From the NCBI GenBank assembly GCA_021234155.1, contig JAJEKV010000023.1, forward strand, positions 3,132,243 to 3,196,242: DNA of 64,000 nt, written 5' to 3'. This document shows positions 46,677 to 56,899 of the stretch, piece after piece; the first letter of the stretch is position 1, and each line of letters opens with the position of its first letter. The position numbers and the translations under genes were made by a program. The notes below the pieces were generated by a model. That model had not been told where the DNA came from and did not search any database. It saw nothing but the letters and a program-made list of their open reading frames with translations. This DNA is from Isoetes taiwanensis. Taxonomy: Eukaryota; Streptophyta; Lycopodiopsida; Isoetales; Isoetaceae.

Positions 46677-47671
46677 TAATTAGACAATTTCGTATTTCAT
46701 TATGGTTCTACTAGAAAAAGTGCCGGCGTTGATGGGCTTTTGTCAAAGTTTAAAAACTAAATAATTAATATAAAAAGGTTTATGGCGTTGGGTATTATGT
46801 TCTTGAACGTGGTTTTGCTTGGTTTTAATCACAATAATGTTATTTCATAAGATGTCCATATGTCCTTGTTCAAGTATTCGAGGCCACTAAATTTATAGTA
46901 CATAAAAATTACCTACATGTCCGTGTTTAGGAAAGGGTATGTCATTTCAACAAACGCTATAACACCTTAACTAAGATGCATGCCTACATAAGGTATAAAA
47001 TATTCAAGGGCTTGGTAGGAAGCTGTCAAAGTATTCACTTGCAAGGCAGCACTTCGTCCAAAGTTATTTGCAGTAATCCATACCTAGTGGTTTGGCTATG
47101 GTGTATGGAAGAGAAATTAACTATGTACTTTGCTTTGTGTGCATTCGGACCACCAACATGGAAAAATTTCACTCATTCATTTTGAATTGTGATGTGAAAG
47201 CCAGGGACCATGGTCCCATGTAGAGGTAACACTGAATGGGTTTAGCTATATTAATTGTTGAAACCCATAACCCGGAATTGGCTTTTAAACTTTATTTTTA
47301 GAACACACGCTTCCATCTGTCACGGTCTTCTTTTATCAAAGAAGCTTCAACATAGTTGAAGACAAAGTACGGAGATAATAACTATTGCAGGATAATAAAA
47401 GGGCATGCGGTACTTAAATGGAAATGCTAATCCTTGAGTTGATTCTATTTTCCACCATGCTGTATAAACGGCTTTTGCGCTCATCAAAAGGCTTGTGAAA
47501 ACCTATTTCTGACAAAATCTTTACATCAATCAGCGTTTAGAGTTAATTATAGAAGAACATGATTTTATTAGGCACAACTAACTACGTGAGAAAAGAACAC
47601 TGGCTGAGTAAAGTACTTGAATGTTCACATCGTTTCTTTGAAGTTTAGTTCTTGGAGAAGATAGAGTGATC

Positions 47672-47825
47672 TCAATTTTCATCCACCGCAACATTTGTTG
47701 TCAAAATGGGATCCATTATAATGGTTTGCATTTTAGCCATGATTGTGAAATTCACGGTTGGGTCGGAGAGCCTTGGTTGAACTTTGAACTCAGTACGAGT
47801 TCGTAATGTCACGAATTTGCTCGCA
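47672..47825 (-). CDS. Candidate terminal exon C of the split gene
   Basis: After an acceptor ...GAGCTATTAG the minus strand stays open for 50 codons to a TGA at 47,674-47,672. It encodes SKFVTLRTRTEFKVQPRLSD, then PTVNFTIMAKMQTIIMDPIL and TTNVAVDEN. Exon phase (one base then codons) does not follow directly from exon B, so another exon or an error lies between. A further possible exon is at about 48,560-48,655 (DYALAKPSAYTRSSQVS), with weak splice sites. Confidence 0.4.
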
Positions 47826-48023
47826 CTAATAGCTCACGGAGTGAAATAAAATTAAAATTTGAGAAGTGCAGGCTATGGATCAAATAAGAGAAAGCCAAAT
47901 CATCCCTATTAATTGCACATCTCGGTATTACAAAATGATTTTACGGACTTTCCATGGCAATTAGGGGACATGTCGAGGGATTTGGACCGCATTTGAATAC
48001 TCACGAGATACGAATCTGCTTAC

Positions 48024-48110
48024 CTGAGAGCCATAGTGAGTTTTAGGCATTGGAACAACTGCGGCAAAGCTTGCCAGTTCCCTCTTCACGCATTTAAAAG
48101 TAAATAGAAA
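48024..48110 (-). CDS. Candidate exon B of an unidentified split gene
   Basis: The best-supported exon in the window. The minus strand has a pyrimidine-rich acceptor CTCAATCTCTTTCTTCACAG, an 87-bp open segment, then CTCTCAG and the consensus donor GTAAGC. The phase is 0 at both ends, 29 codons, including KRELASFAAVVPMPKTHYGS. It is downstream of exon A on the same strand with compatible phase. Protein family unknown to me. Confidence 0.5.
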
Positions 48111-49728
48111 CTGTGAAGAAAGAGATTGAGTCATAGCTAAATCACGTTGAAGAATTAAAGGTTCACTTTGTTGGTGACAACACCCTCGTACTCTGTTTTA
48201 CCACTGCATGTTAGGCCATTTACCCATATTCAGTGGACTTTTCTTTGTACTCCATAAAAAGACCAAAATGAAAAACGGCCGGGGCACATAGACAAATACA
48301 TAAAGTGACATAAGCATTTAAGACTTCAAATACAGACATGCGAAAGATGAAACAATGAGACCGAGGTTGAAAAGGACTTACCTCTGCTTATGCTTTTTAA
48401 CAAACCTGAACAATCCTAAGATAGTACTTCCTCTCTCATAATATTACTTGCCAGTAATGTTGTTTCAGTTACTTAAAATGAGTGCGTTATAGGAAACAAT
48501 CATAGAGATCATGGTAGATATCATATATAATTGCAAATTAAATGACTTTGAATGAAGTGATTTATGATGCCACGACACATTATGGAGACCTGGCTGCTCC
48601 TTGTGTATGCAGAAGGCTTCGCTAGGGCATAATCGGAAACATCGCGACTTACGCCGTAAATACCAAAGTATGATATTAGATAACTTGAAGTTAGAACTCA
48701 ATTCAAGGTCCTTCTCCTAGCCCTCGATTACACCAATTGAAATACCTAACCCCGCCATCGTAGCCTGCGGTTGAAATTTTGTTTTGCATTGAAACGAGCG
48801 ATCCGCTGAGATCCCGGGCCTCGCTCATCCAGTTCTATCAAATGCATGAAATTGTATCTTTAATACTTTACATTTTACATACATGCCAATAAGTGCATTC
48901 CTAGATTCAATTCGAGTTTATTCACGATTTTTCTGAGATGACTGTTGGTGCCGCAACATAGACGTTTATGGTAGCACAAACGAGGGCCATTTGGCTTATA
49001 TGCAAATCACAATCTAGGATAGGGCGATGACAAATTGTTGGTTTACTTGAATTGCCATGAAAGTCCATGAACTAAGTAAAATACCAAGTAAAAATACAAT
49101 ACAATAGCAAATTAAAGCATTGTTAAAGAGTGGAAATGTTGGTCGATGGGACTCCCGCTTTTGGCTTCTCCGGAATGCTTGCTTTAATTAGAAAATATCA
49201 AGCCTGGGGTGGGGAAGGTCCATAACAGTGATGTTCCATGCGTAAGCGGCCATCATTCAAAATAGCTTCACTTGATGCGCTATCGAATTCTCATGTGTTT
49301 AAATGCAATATAGATATCACCTTAAACAGGTTAAAAGAAACATATTCATTGCGACCAATTTTTAGCAAGCTTTAGCATTTTTCTAACATGTAAGAAAAGG
49401 AATTAGATATGATCCGGACTTTGATGAGAATATTTGAAGAGCAGTGCCGGATAAAGTAGGCTTTTTGAATCAAGCCTCCATTATGTCAACATTATTATTT
49501 GCTATAATGAGAGTTAATTCGAATATATAATCTTAATGCTTTTTTGTTGATAATACTGTAGTGTTTTGAGACAGAAATACTTAATTTATGAGGGGGCCAA
49601 TTGGTGAAACAATTCCATATACACAGAACATGATGTGGAGACATTAACCAATGAGAACATACAAAAACTAAAACACCACAGTCCTTGGGCTTGATTTTAA
49701 GCAAAATGCAAAGTGAGAGAACTAATAC

Positions 49729-49797
49729 CTTGTGGAACTCGAGACAATGCGCATTTGAACCAGCAACTTTGGTGTATTGCCACTTAAGCGGCGCAAA
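49729..49797 (-). CDS. Candidate exon A of an unidentified split gene
   Basis: 69 bp, 23 codons, open, preceded on the minus strand by ...AACTGCAG and followed by GTATTAG, both acceptable plant splice sites. It encodes FAPLKWQYTKVAGSNAHCLE then FHK. The length is divisible by three and the composition is protein-like. No family is recognised. The call rests on splice sites and frame only. Confidence 0.4.
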
Positions 49798-52045
49798 CTG
49801 CAGTTTCAATCAAACACTTCGATAGCATATCCACAGACCACAGAAATGTAGAATAAGTATGAAAGATTTTCACAGTACAGAGTGTGCACTTAAATTTTTT
49901 GTCAAGGCAGTGAGTCTATGCCACCGCGTTTCATTTTAGCACCAATTTATAAATGCCATTGCACATAGAAGTAGCACCTAGAACCCGAGAAGTAATCCAC
50001 AAGTCAGAGGAAGGAACCCTAACGAAATTACTTTTTTGAGAGTGTGGTGAAGCTCTTGGGTTAAGTCTGAGGAAGCAAGAATCACAGAATCACGATGCCA
50101 GCGATGCTTTCGTGTCGTTGTGCATAATTTTCAGATATAATCATTTCTGCCTCTCAACTGGCGGCCCAAAAAGAGAATGGATTCAAATACGGGACCTGGA
50201 AAGCTTTCCCTTCAATTCAAATCCAAGGGCAAGCGCTGAAAAGTTTCCCGTGAGAAGGAATCGAGGCCCGGTCTGAAGCATGCCAAGGTCATTCTTTATA
50301 CAAGCTAGGAAGTTCGATGTAATGTGCAGCGCTCGAGGGTTTTCAAAGCCACAAGCTAAGAAAAAATCTATCGATTTTTCTTTGCGCAAATCCTCAATCT
50401 CAACCATCCATGCATCAGCGGTTAAAATTGAAATTGATGACAAACACTCAAAATCCCTTTAGTATAAAAAGAAAGATGAATTACATGTTTGTTACCGCTG
50501 CTTAAATATACATGAATTGTATCAAGTGGTATCAGCAGATGGGAATTTGCGATTCTTTTGGGAACCATGGGCAATGGGATGTAGGTGGAATTTGGACTCA
50601 CTAATGCATTATGAGAGGAATTAAAAGAGATCGAGAAGCGATGGAGCTAGAATTTCGGTAGTAAAGATTATTGTTCTTGTATATTACTCTGAGAACCCTT
50701 TAATGGTCTTAGTTTGCAAGAGGATGGCGGAATGAGAGGGAGGAATTATCATTTTGGGGTTCCACAATATATTTGGATTATCTTAATGGAGTAAAAGCCG
50801 CACTTATGCATGAAGGGAAATCTTATGATTTCAATATTAAATACGATTAATGGGGCCCGAGGTGGATTTGGCGACTATTCTTTGAAAAGAAAAAGCTAGA
50901 CATGTGTGAGAGAAAAAAGAAAAGCTTCGGTGCTTTTAAATTGGAGGGAATGCTCACAAGTATATGGACCAACTTGTTGTGAGCGATTCAGTTATTGGGA
51001 GAAACTTTTATGATCCTTTGGGGATTATGGAATAATAAGAGGGTATTTCTTTGAGGTTATCATGGAAAAGCTTATCATGGGAGATAAGTAGTTTCTCATT
51101 GGAGCGAGTTGTCATGGAGACAAATAGCTTGTCAAGGGAGATAAATAAACCATTCTTTACGCAAGGAAACATTCGAATAAAAACATATGCAAACTATCCA
51201 CCATAATCTCTTGCCATCTCTAGAAGTTCATCTTAGTCATTTTAGCATGTAAATTCAACCTTTAAACTTTGAGTATGGAGAGCCTTAAAAGCATCACCTT
51301 GAAGTTAAGTCGGATCATTAGTGATACGAGGAAACTAATTGGCCATTAGGGGTCATTTATATAAATATTTGACTTAGGAAGTCATCTATATTAACACTTG
51401 ACCTTATTTCTGAGGTTTATTTAGTGTTAAGCATTGGGGAGGACTTACTTTACATAAAATTTGTCGAGGGGGATCTGGTCCATAAAATTTGGATCACGGA
51501 ATCTCAAATTGTTTCCCATGGAATGACTTATGGGTAAAAGTTCTAAGTTGAATTTCTTTATTTGGAATAAGAATAGGTACTTTGTTATTGTATACCATGG
51601 TAGATTAGTGACCTCACGGTGATTACAGCGTGGCAGAAGCCCAGACATGGTATACTAGATAGGAATGCCTCTTGGTAGGTAGTGATTGTCTGCCCGGCAC
51701 AATCGGCAGACGAAGTAAGATGTATACTTTTGAAGATAGTAATTGTAATTGCAACACAATTGAAATGACAAAAGAAGTTGCATCATCTTAAGGAGATGTC
51801 TAACATGTCGTGGTGGCGATACAATCAAGTAGTCTGCGTGAATTATGAAGATAATGTACCGCAGTACAAAGGGATATATCATTACTATGGAAGTCTGGCG
51901 GATATAAAGTAACTTCGCCGGAGTTTGCAAGGATTATAAAACTTTCAAATTTGGTGGTGACCATGGAAGATCCTTCTTGAAGGGATGGATTGGGGGTGGT
52001 ATCTTGGGCCACGATGTGGGGCCGATCTATCTTGAAGGGATGGAT

Positions 52046-52757
52046 TGATATAGAGCAAGCCGTGGGGTAGAACCCGCAGATGGGTTATTGGAATTATGGC
52101 AAATGCACTATGTAAATATTCTAAAGGTCACCTAATAATAAAGAGGCATAGAGGATAACTTATAGCATGTGGGTGTGAAGAACCATTGATATTTATGGAA
52201 GGGAGGTCGAGGCACTATCATTAGGATAGTTATTGGTTGAGAAAAGATCATAGATAGTATCCCGCATGATAAGTCATACAATGATCTAATTAAAGGCAAG
52301 GAGATATTTTTGAGAAAAAAAGGCAAGCTGCACTAAAAAGGCTAAAAGTCCTTGAGAGATCTATAAATAGAACCGAAACTTGGAGTTCAACATATCTCTC
52401 ACAACCAAAGCTCAGATTAGGCGACCTTTGGCTCTTGGGAACCGACTCGAGCCTAGTTTTAGAATAATGTAGCACATTCTATAATTGTCCGTATGAGAGA
52501 GTAATAGCCCAGCATTGACGAGTCCGCAGGATCAACGCCATAAAGCGACACCGCAGTCTATGATTGTTTTATGATGTGTGGCTGCTTGGAGTAGCCTTCG
52601 TGTCGGGGAAAGGCCAATAAGCCAAGCGCCCGAGAACTTTGTATTTGTCATAGAGCACTTTCGTGATTTGCCATAACCAGTGGATCAGGTTGGGTGGTTA
52701 ATGATATTTGCCATATCGATTATTATCAATTGTGCATGAATAAAGTTTCTTTTATAT
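52046..52757 (+). repeat. Right terminal repeat of nested element
   Basis: Pairs with 45,966-46,676 along its whole length. It ends near AATAAAGTTTCTTTT and is followed by LTR 7 sequence (TATGTGTGGC...). The two repeats differ by many small changes, so the insertion is old or the sequence is noisy. Confidence 0.7.
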
Positions 52758-53026
52758 GTGTGGCCTTGGGCGGATGTAAAATGATTTGATTGTAACCAAA
52801 TATTTATGAATAGAAGTTAAGTGATGATTTGATTGTCTATATCAAGTTACTTACTTAGTCACGGCGGCCCTAGGCCAAGGGCTAGAGTCCGTTTGATTAG
52901 TATCGAGCCCCAGCTCGACAACGGGCATTAAGAGGGTGGGGTTAGAAACTTAAAGAAGTCTTTTGGAAAGTAGAGTTGTTTATGGAAAATAACCATTCGC
53001 GAGTCATCTTCGGGTGGTTAGCGAGG

Positions 53027-53930
53027 ATGTAGGAAACAATGATAATTCGAGGGTAAAATTACGTACTTTGCTTTCCCTCACGATAACGAACAAGTGCGTA
53101 TGCGGCAGCGGCTTACCCACCATACACCTTGGCGGCTTGCGCCAAGGATCTTTGACCTTGATGCAAAGAGATCAACAAGGTTTTAAAGCGATTGAAGATG
53201 GAGACATTTAGTGGTAAAGATACCCACTTGGCCCGAGGGATCTTTGATGCTTGGTTAAGGATCGAGTTTTATTTTCAAGTTAAGAAACTTACGACCTATT
53301 AAGAGACAACCATTGCCGATATGCTGTCTTGGACCCATGAGATGCGGTGGGAAGAGTTATAAGAAGCTAACCATCTTTTCACGAGCGGATCACATGGAGT
53401 ACCTTTAAGGTAGCATTTAAACTCCATTATCTACCTGGCTGGATTTGAAGGCTAGGCGGATGAACAAGTTCCGAATTTGGTTCAAGAAGATCACGGTGGG
53501 CGAAATGCATTTAGGGCATTGCAGCGGTATGGACCCACCATGGCCGGTGGCTTGCGATTAGCGATAAGTTTATTAGGTAGACTCGGCCGAGATTGACTTT
53601 GATGATTGGAGGGAATTAACCTATCGGTTAGAAGAAGCTATGAGAGTCTCAAGAGTTCAAAGAGCAAGTCAGTCCGGATCACCAAAGTCGAGGAAACCAC
53701 CCAAAGGAATACCCTCATAGCGAGAGAGAGGGTGATCTTTTTGCGGCCACGGATATGCTCGAGGAAATGCGATCCTACTCAAGAGTCAAATGGATATTTG
53801 GATGATTCGAGGAGGCCGAGGAGCGTTCATGGCCAGAATTATTGTTACTATTGTAAAGTGGGCATATTTATTTCGTTGGCTGGAAGTGGCAAAATAAGGG
53901 CAATCACGAGGATTGCATGAGAAGCTAGTG
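53027..53930 (+). pseudogene. gag: gag not interrupted by the satellite, unit 7
   Basis: After a primer-site remnant (TAGTATCGAGCCC, 52,899) the gag begins at ATG 53,027 and passes ATGGAGTACC without the satellite. It continues with TTTAAGGTAGCATTTAAACT, an R/K-rich stretch (ARRMNKFR in one frame) and ends in a damaged zinc knuckle at about 53,838-53,890 (NYCYYCKVG...). Many frameshifts. This copy defines the gag middle (about 53,405-53,750) that is absent from unit 1. Confidence 0.7.
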
Positions 53931-54835
53931 AGTGGGAACTTTGGGGGAGGCTGGAATAGGCCCGATTGGCGAGTCGCCAAGTGTTAGTGGACCTCGGAAT
54001 GCCGTCACGGGCAGGGGGTTCCTACTCTATGTTAGGGGCATATGGCGTAATGCGTGCATCGGTCGAGGAGAAACCCTACATATAGATGACCCTCCATAGA
54101 AACCCCTATGTATCGGTCCATACTATCGAAGAATCATGCGATTCCATGCTTTTACACCCAATCTAAGCACTTCTTGCCCTGCCTTAACCTTATTTTCGTC
54201 CATTTTTCATTTCATGTATCCACCACCCTCTGCGAGTATTTTTTACATCGGTCATAAAATGTTACATCCGGTCCGGTATTTAGGGTTCTTCACGAGCCAT
54301 TTTGAGTTGATAGTCACTCAAAAAATAAAGAAGAAATCTTTTGGAATTTTATATATTTCAATTCATCGATTTTAGGATGACATCATAACAAAATTCATTA
54401 TTAATTGAATGTGAAACTTCTAAATTAATTATTGTTCACAGTTTTATTTTTCGGGCTTCAAGTGGAATCAAACTTCAAGCAAATCCAGATTTTATGGCAT
54501 GCAAAACAAGAGCGTCTTAAGTTAAAAATCGCTAAAATCGATAAAATAACGTATTCTTGCCTTGAACTGTTTGGTTTCAACCATTAAAATCCTTAGGAAA
54601 CAAGCACAACAAATGGTGCAAGGGAGCTTATAAAGGAATCTTAATGGCTCTTTAAGACCTCACGATTGAAAATGCTTCCACCTTCTAAAACTGCAGGCGG
54701 GGAAAGTTACACATTCTACAATCTTTATTGTTTAAGCAAATAATTACCACGCCCCTCGAGGGCCGAACATAACTTTAACAACAAATGGTTCTATTAAGGC
54801 CAAAATTATAGAAGTCTAATAGAGGCCCCGAAGGC
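53931..54835. other. No gene recognised
   Basis: The first 70 bp may continue gag of unit 7 (AACTTTGGGGGAGGCTGG). Afterwards the sequence is non-coding, with an A/T-rich part from 54,300. No repeat relation was noticed. Confidence 0.4.
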
Positions 54836-55095
54836 GATTACGTTACCCGAAGCGTGTGATTACCGCGGTAGTTATCTTCTTACCCACACCTAAACTCCGC
54901 AGTGATTCTCTATTTCTTCTTTCCTTTCTTGCTACTAGGGTTCTTACCAATGCAAAACTCCAACCACTTCGATCTTTGTAGCGGCCCCGATTGAATAATA
55001 GGTTAAGGGATTCCAACACAAATAGCACCCTAGACATCTGATACAATGATCTGCGAGGACATCAATATATATTGTTCAATATAAATTTGCGTACC

Positions 55096-55460
55096 CTATC
55101 GGAGTTCTGGAAAAAAATTGAAGCCACGGCCATCTTCTAAGTCACGATGCACCATCTTGTTCAAACGCGGAGCAATCCTGAGAGCCGGATCATGATAAAT
55201 ACAAGACATACATGCCAAAGCGATGTAATTAAGCAAAACAACAATACTAAAGTTCGGTATATTCTACATTGAAGAATTTCCACCCGAGAAGCGTTTACTT
55301 GATACGTAGTTATGTGCCACATGTAGTTTGATTCTGTTTTGAAATTACCTTTCTGATGTCCTTCACCTATTAGATTTATTTGCATTGGGGTTTTGCGGTT
55401 AAGAGCTGTCCTCAACGACTCACAGCAATTACCCGATGAATATGGCCACATGGCGAACAT
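55096..55460 (-). CDS. Candidate exon pair of an unidentified minus-strand gene
   Basis: On the minus strand an open segment (55,460-55,349) with SLRTALNRKTPMQINLIGEG ends at CAGAAAG followed by GTAATTTC, a good donor. 171 bp later the acceptor TTATCATGATCCGGCTCTCAG leads into an exon (55,177-55,096) that in one frame reads IAPRLNKMVHRDLEDGRGFN then FFPELR and a stop. The simple phase join gives a different, shorter ending (GLLRV, stop), so either the phase is disturbed or an exon is missed. No family recognised. Confidence 0.35.
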
Positions 55461-55464
55461 CATT

Positions 55465-56600
55465 TGCTTTTGTGGATCTTGCGAATATCAAATATAAGCC
55501 ATGGACAAATTATTTTCTATTCCCTTGGATGAGGAGCTACGATCCATTCTTGTACTTCATGACTATAAAGTCAGCGGTCATGTGTTCCTCATGCATGTAT
55601 CAGCATGAGTACTTAAAAAAGCGGCTGGTAGCGGCATCCTTTTAGGAGAACACCACCAATATTTACAGGAATTTGGATCATCAGTCAAGCTCTTTCTGTC
55701 ACATTAAGAGTGGGGCCTTTGTTGTTGCAATTTAGAGCTAAAGGTTTCTTTAAAATTAGCCAATACTTCTTCAGTGAGGCTCAACTGTGTAGTGAACACT
55801 TGTGTGATGCACTGGCGTATCCTTAAATACTTTTATTCGCATTTATCTGCGGAAATGCCAACTTGAGTTAGTAGCATGGGCATTTATAAGTGCTTGCATC
55901 ATGACCACGAACTACTATTACTTGAGAGCAATTATAACAATGATAACAAAGTTAAAATCAACTATAAAACTTAGCTATCAAGCTTGCATATACGTAGATA
56001 CTCCTGCATCATCAAATGCTCTTTCTATACAAGATGAAACTCTAAGCCATCATTTCGCGGATGCATGCATTGATATGCATCACCCGCGACCCCACCAAGG
56101 TACTTTCGGCAAATGTTGGAGCATCTGTATAGCATGCTCTAAACTTTCATAACTGTAATAGATATGGGGCACATTATTATCAAAGCATTATTAAAGCTGA
56201 TAGTAAGCTATCTGATATCTTTGAATGCCTCGAAGAATATACCATGACTATGCAAACAACTATAAGCGGGAAGATCTTAACTTACCAAAACTCCGGCTAC
56301 CCTGGTAATGTCCACAAAGGCCATCTAAATCCACATAGATCACGAAGCGAAGAAATATCAAAGAAATGTCGATTAGCAGTTTCAACTACTATTCTTGAGT
56401 TCTTGAGGCCCTCACGATCTTACATAATCAAAGCATTTTATAAGCAAGAGAGATTGTAGACAATATCTAGAAAGATTGTAGCACCTTCAATACTATTGAA
56501 TGATGAAATAAAACCAATAAAGTTAGTATGAAAATGCAAGAAGCATTATAAAAGTGCATGAACGGTAAGAAGTGCATGAAGATGATCCCAAGACATTATT
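55465..56600. other. Probable non-coding sequence
   Basis: A/T-rich with short open frames on the plus strand (55,436-55,645; 55,901-56,152; 56,244-56,459) that overlap no recognised motif. It might include upstream exons of the minus-strand candidate at 55,096-55,460, but no consistent splice signals were found. Confidence 0.35.
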
Positions 56601-56899
56601 GACAATCCAATGCCCGAAACCCGACCATGTAGGGACACATTTTATTGCCCCACAAGGTGCTTCACCATATGAGACATGTTTATTGCCTCACAACAGCGAT
56701 TAGCTTCACCAGGGATCCTAGAAACATAAATAAGGGTTTATCAGACCCACTTGTCTGAGGCCAAGCAAAAACATAAAAGGCGGAAATTTACGATGTGCAA
56801 AGGCTGTGAAGAAGGCATTGACTACACGGGATCTGAGATGCTACCTTAAGAAACCATTCATCATTGCTTCATTGCTATGGCGTTCGGCCACGATATCTC

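Larger units (their letters stand above)
46677..52045. other. Internal region of nested element, no retrotransposon genes
   Basis: 5.37 kb of A/T-rich sequence in which no gag or pol motif was found in any frame. The minus strand between 50,450 and 47,670 has exon-like segments (listed separately). The right part, 50,460-52,045, has no recognised content except a short tandem repeat TCTTGAAGGGATGGATTG (51,973 and 52,030). Confidence 0.5.
45966..52757 (+). mobile_element. Nested element with 0.71-kb direct terminal repeats
   Basis: Direct repeats at about 45,966-46,676 and 52,046-52,757 bracket a 5.37-kb internal region, and the whole interrupts LTR 7. This fits an LTR retrotransposon or LARD. 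The internal region shows no gag, protease, reverse transcriptase or integrase motif. No tRNA-Met primer site follows the left repeat. Before the right repeat, GAAGGGATGGATTGGGGG may be a polypurine tract. A target duplication is not seen. Orientation is inferred from the placement of this tract. Confidence 0.65.
42554..52893 (+). repeat. LTR, unit 7, split by three insertions
   Basis: LTR segments lie at 42,554-43,628, 44,697-45,053, 45,702-45,965 and 52,758-52,893, in the right order and orientation, so they are one LTR opened by insertions at 43,629, 45,054 and 45,966. Near 43,432 the stretch of about 95 bp from TTATTTTAAAGTT to CCTTCTACC is deleted. At the third insertion about 90 bp of LTR (between GAGCATGGG and TATGTGTGG) is also missing. 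Confidence 0.8.
16549..53930 (+). repeat. Composite tandem array built on a gag-only LTR retrotransposon
   Basis: Seven LTRs begin at about 16,549, 21,362, 25,874, 30,052, 34,222, 38,382 and 42,554, six of them with TGTAAC. Units 2 to 6 have the order LTR, primer site, 5' gag, satellite, LINE fragment. The same satellite-LINE junction occurs at 25,500, 29,678, 33,855, 38,012 and 42,163, giving periods of 4,178, 4,177, 4,157 and 4,151 bp. Unit 1 carries the full satellite and the gag 3' end in place of the junction. Unit 7 has no satellite and is interrupted by three other insertions. Units 1 to 3 are nearly identical in the satellite; units 4 to 6 carry many small indels. Confidence 0.9.

Noticed and set aside
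49141-49300. Possible exon AAYAWNITVMDLPHPR on the minus strand
   Set aside because: Open and protein-like but without a good acceptor or a GT donor; kept out of the feature list.
50183-50443. 86-codon minus-strand frame with GFENPRALHITSNFLACIK, looking faintly like an mTERF repeat
   Set aside because: Only a loose resemblance, with no second repeat. It may be a first exon of the candidate split gene, but splice sites at its end are weak, so it was not listed.
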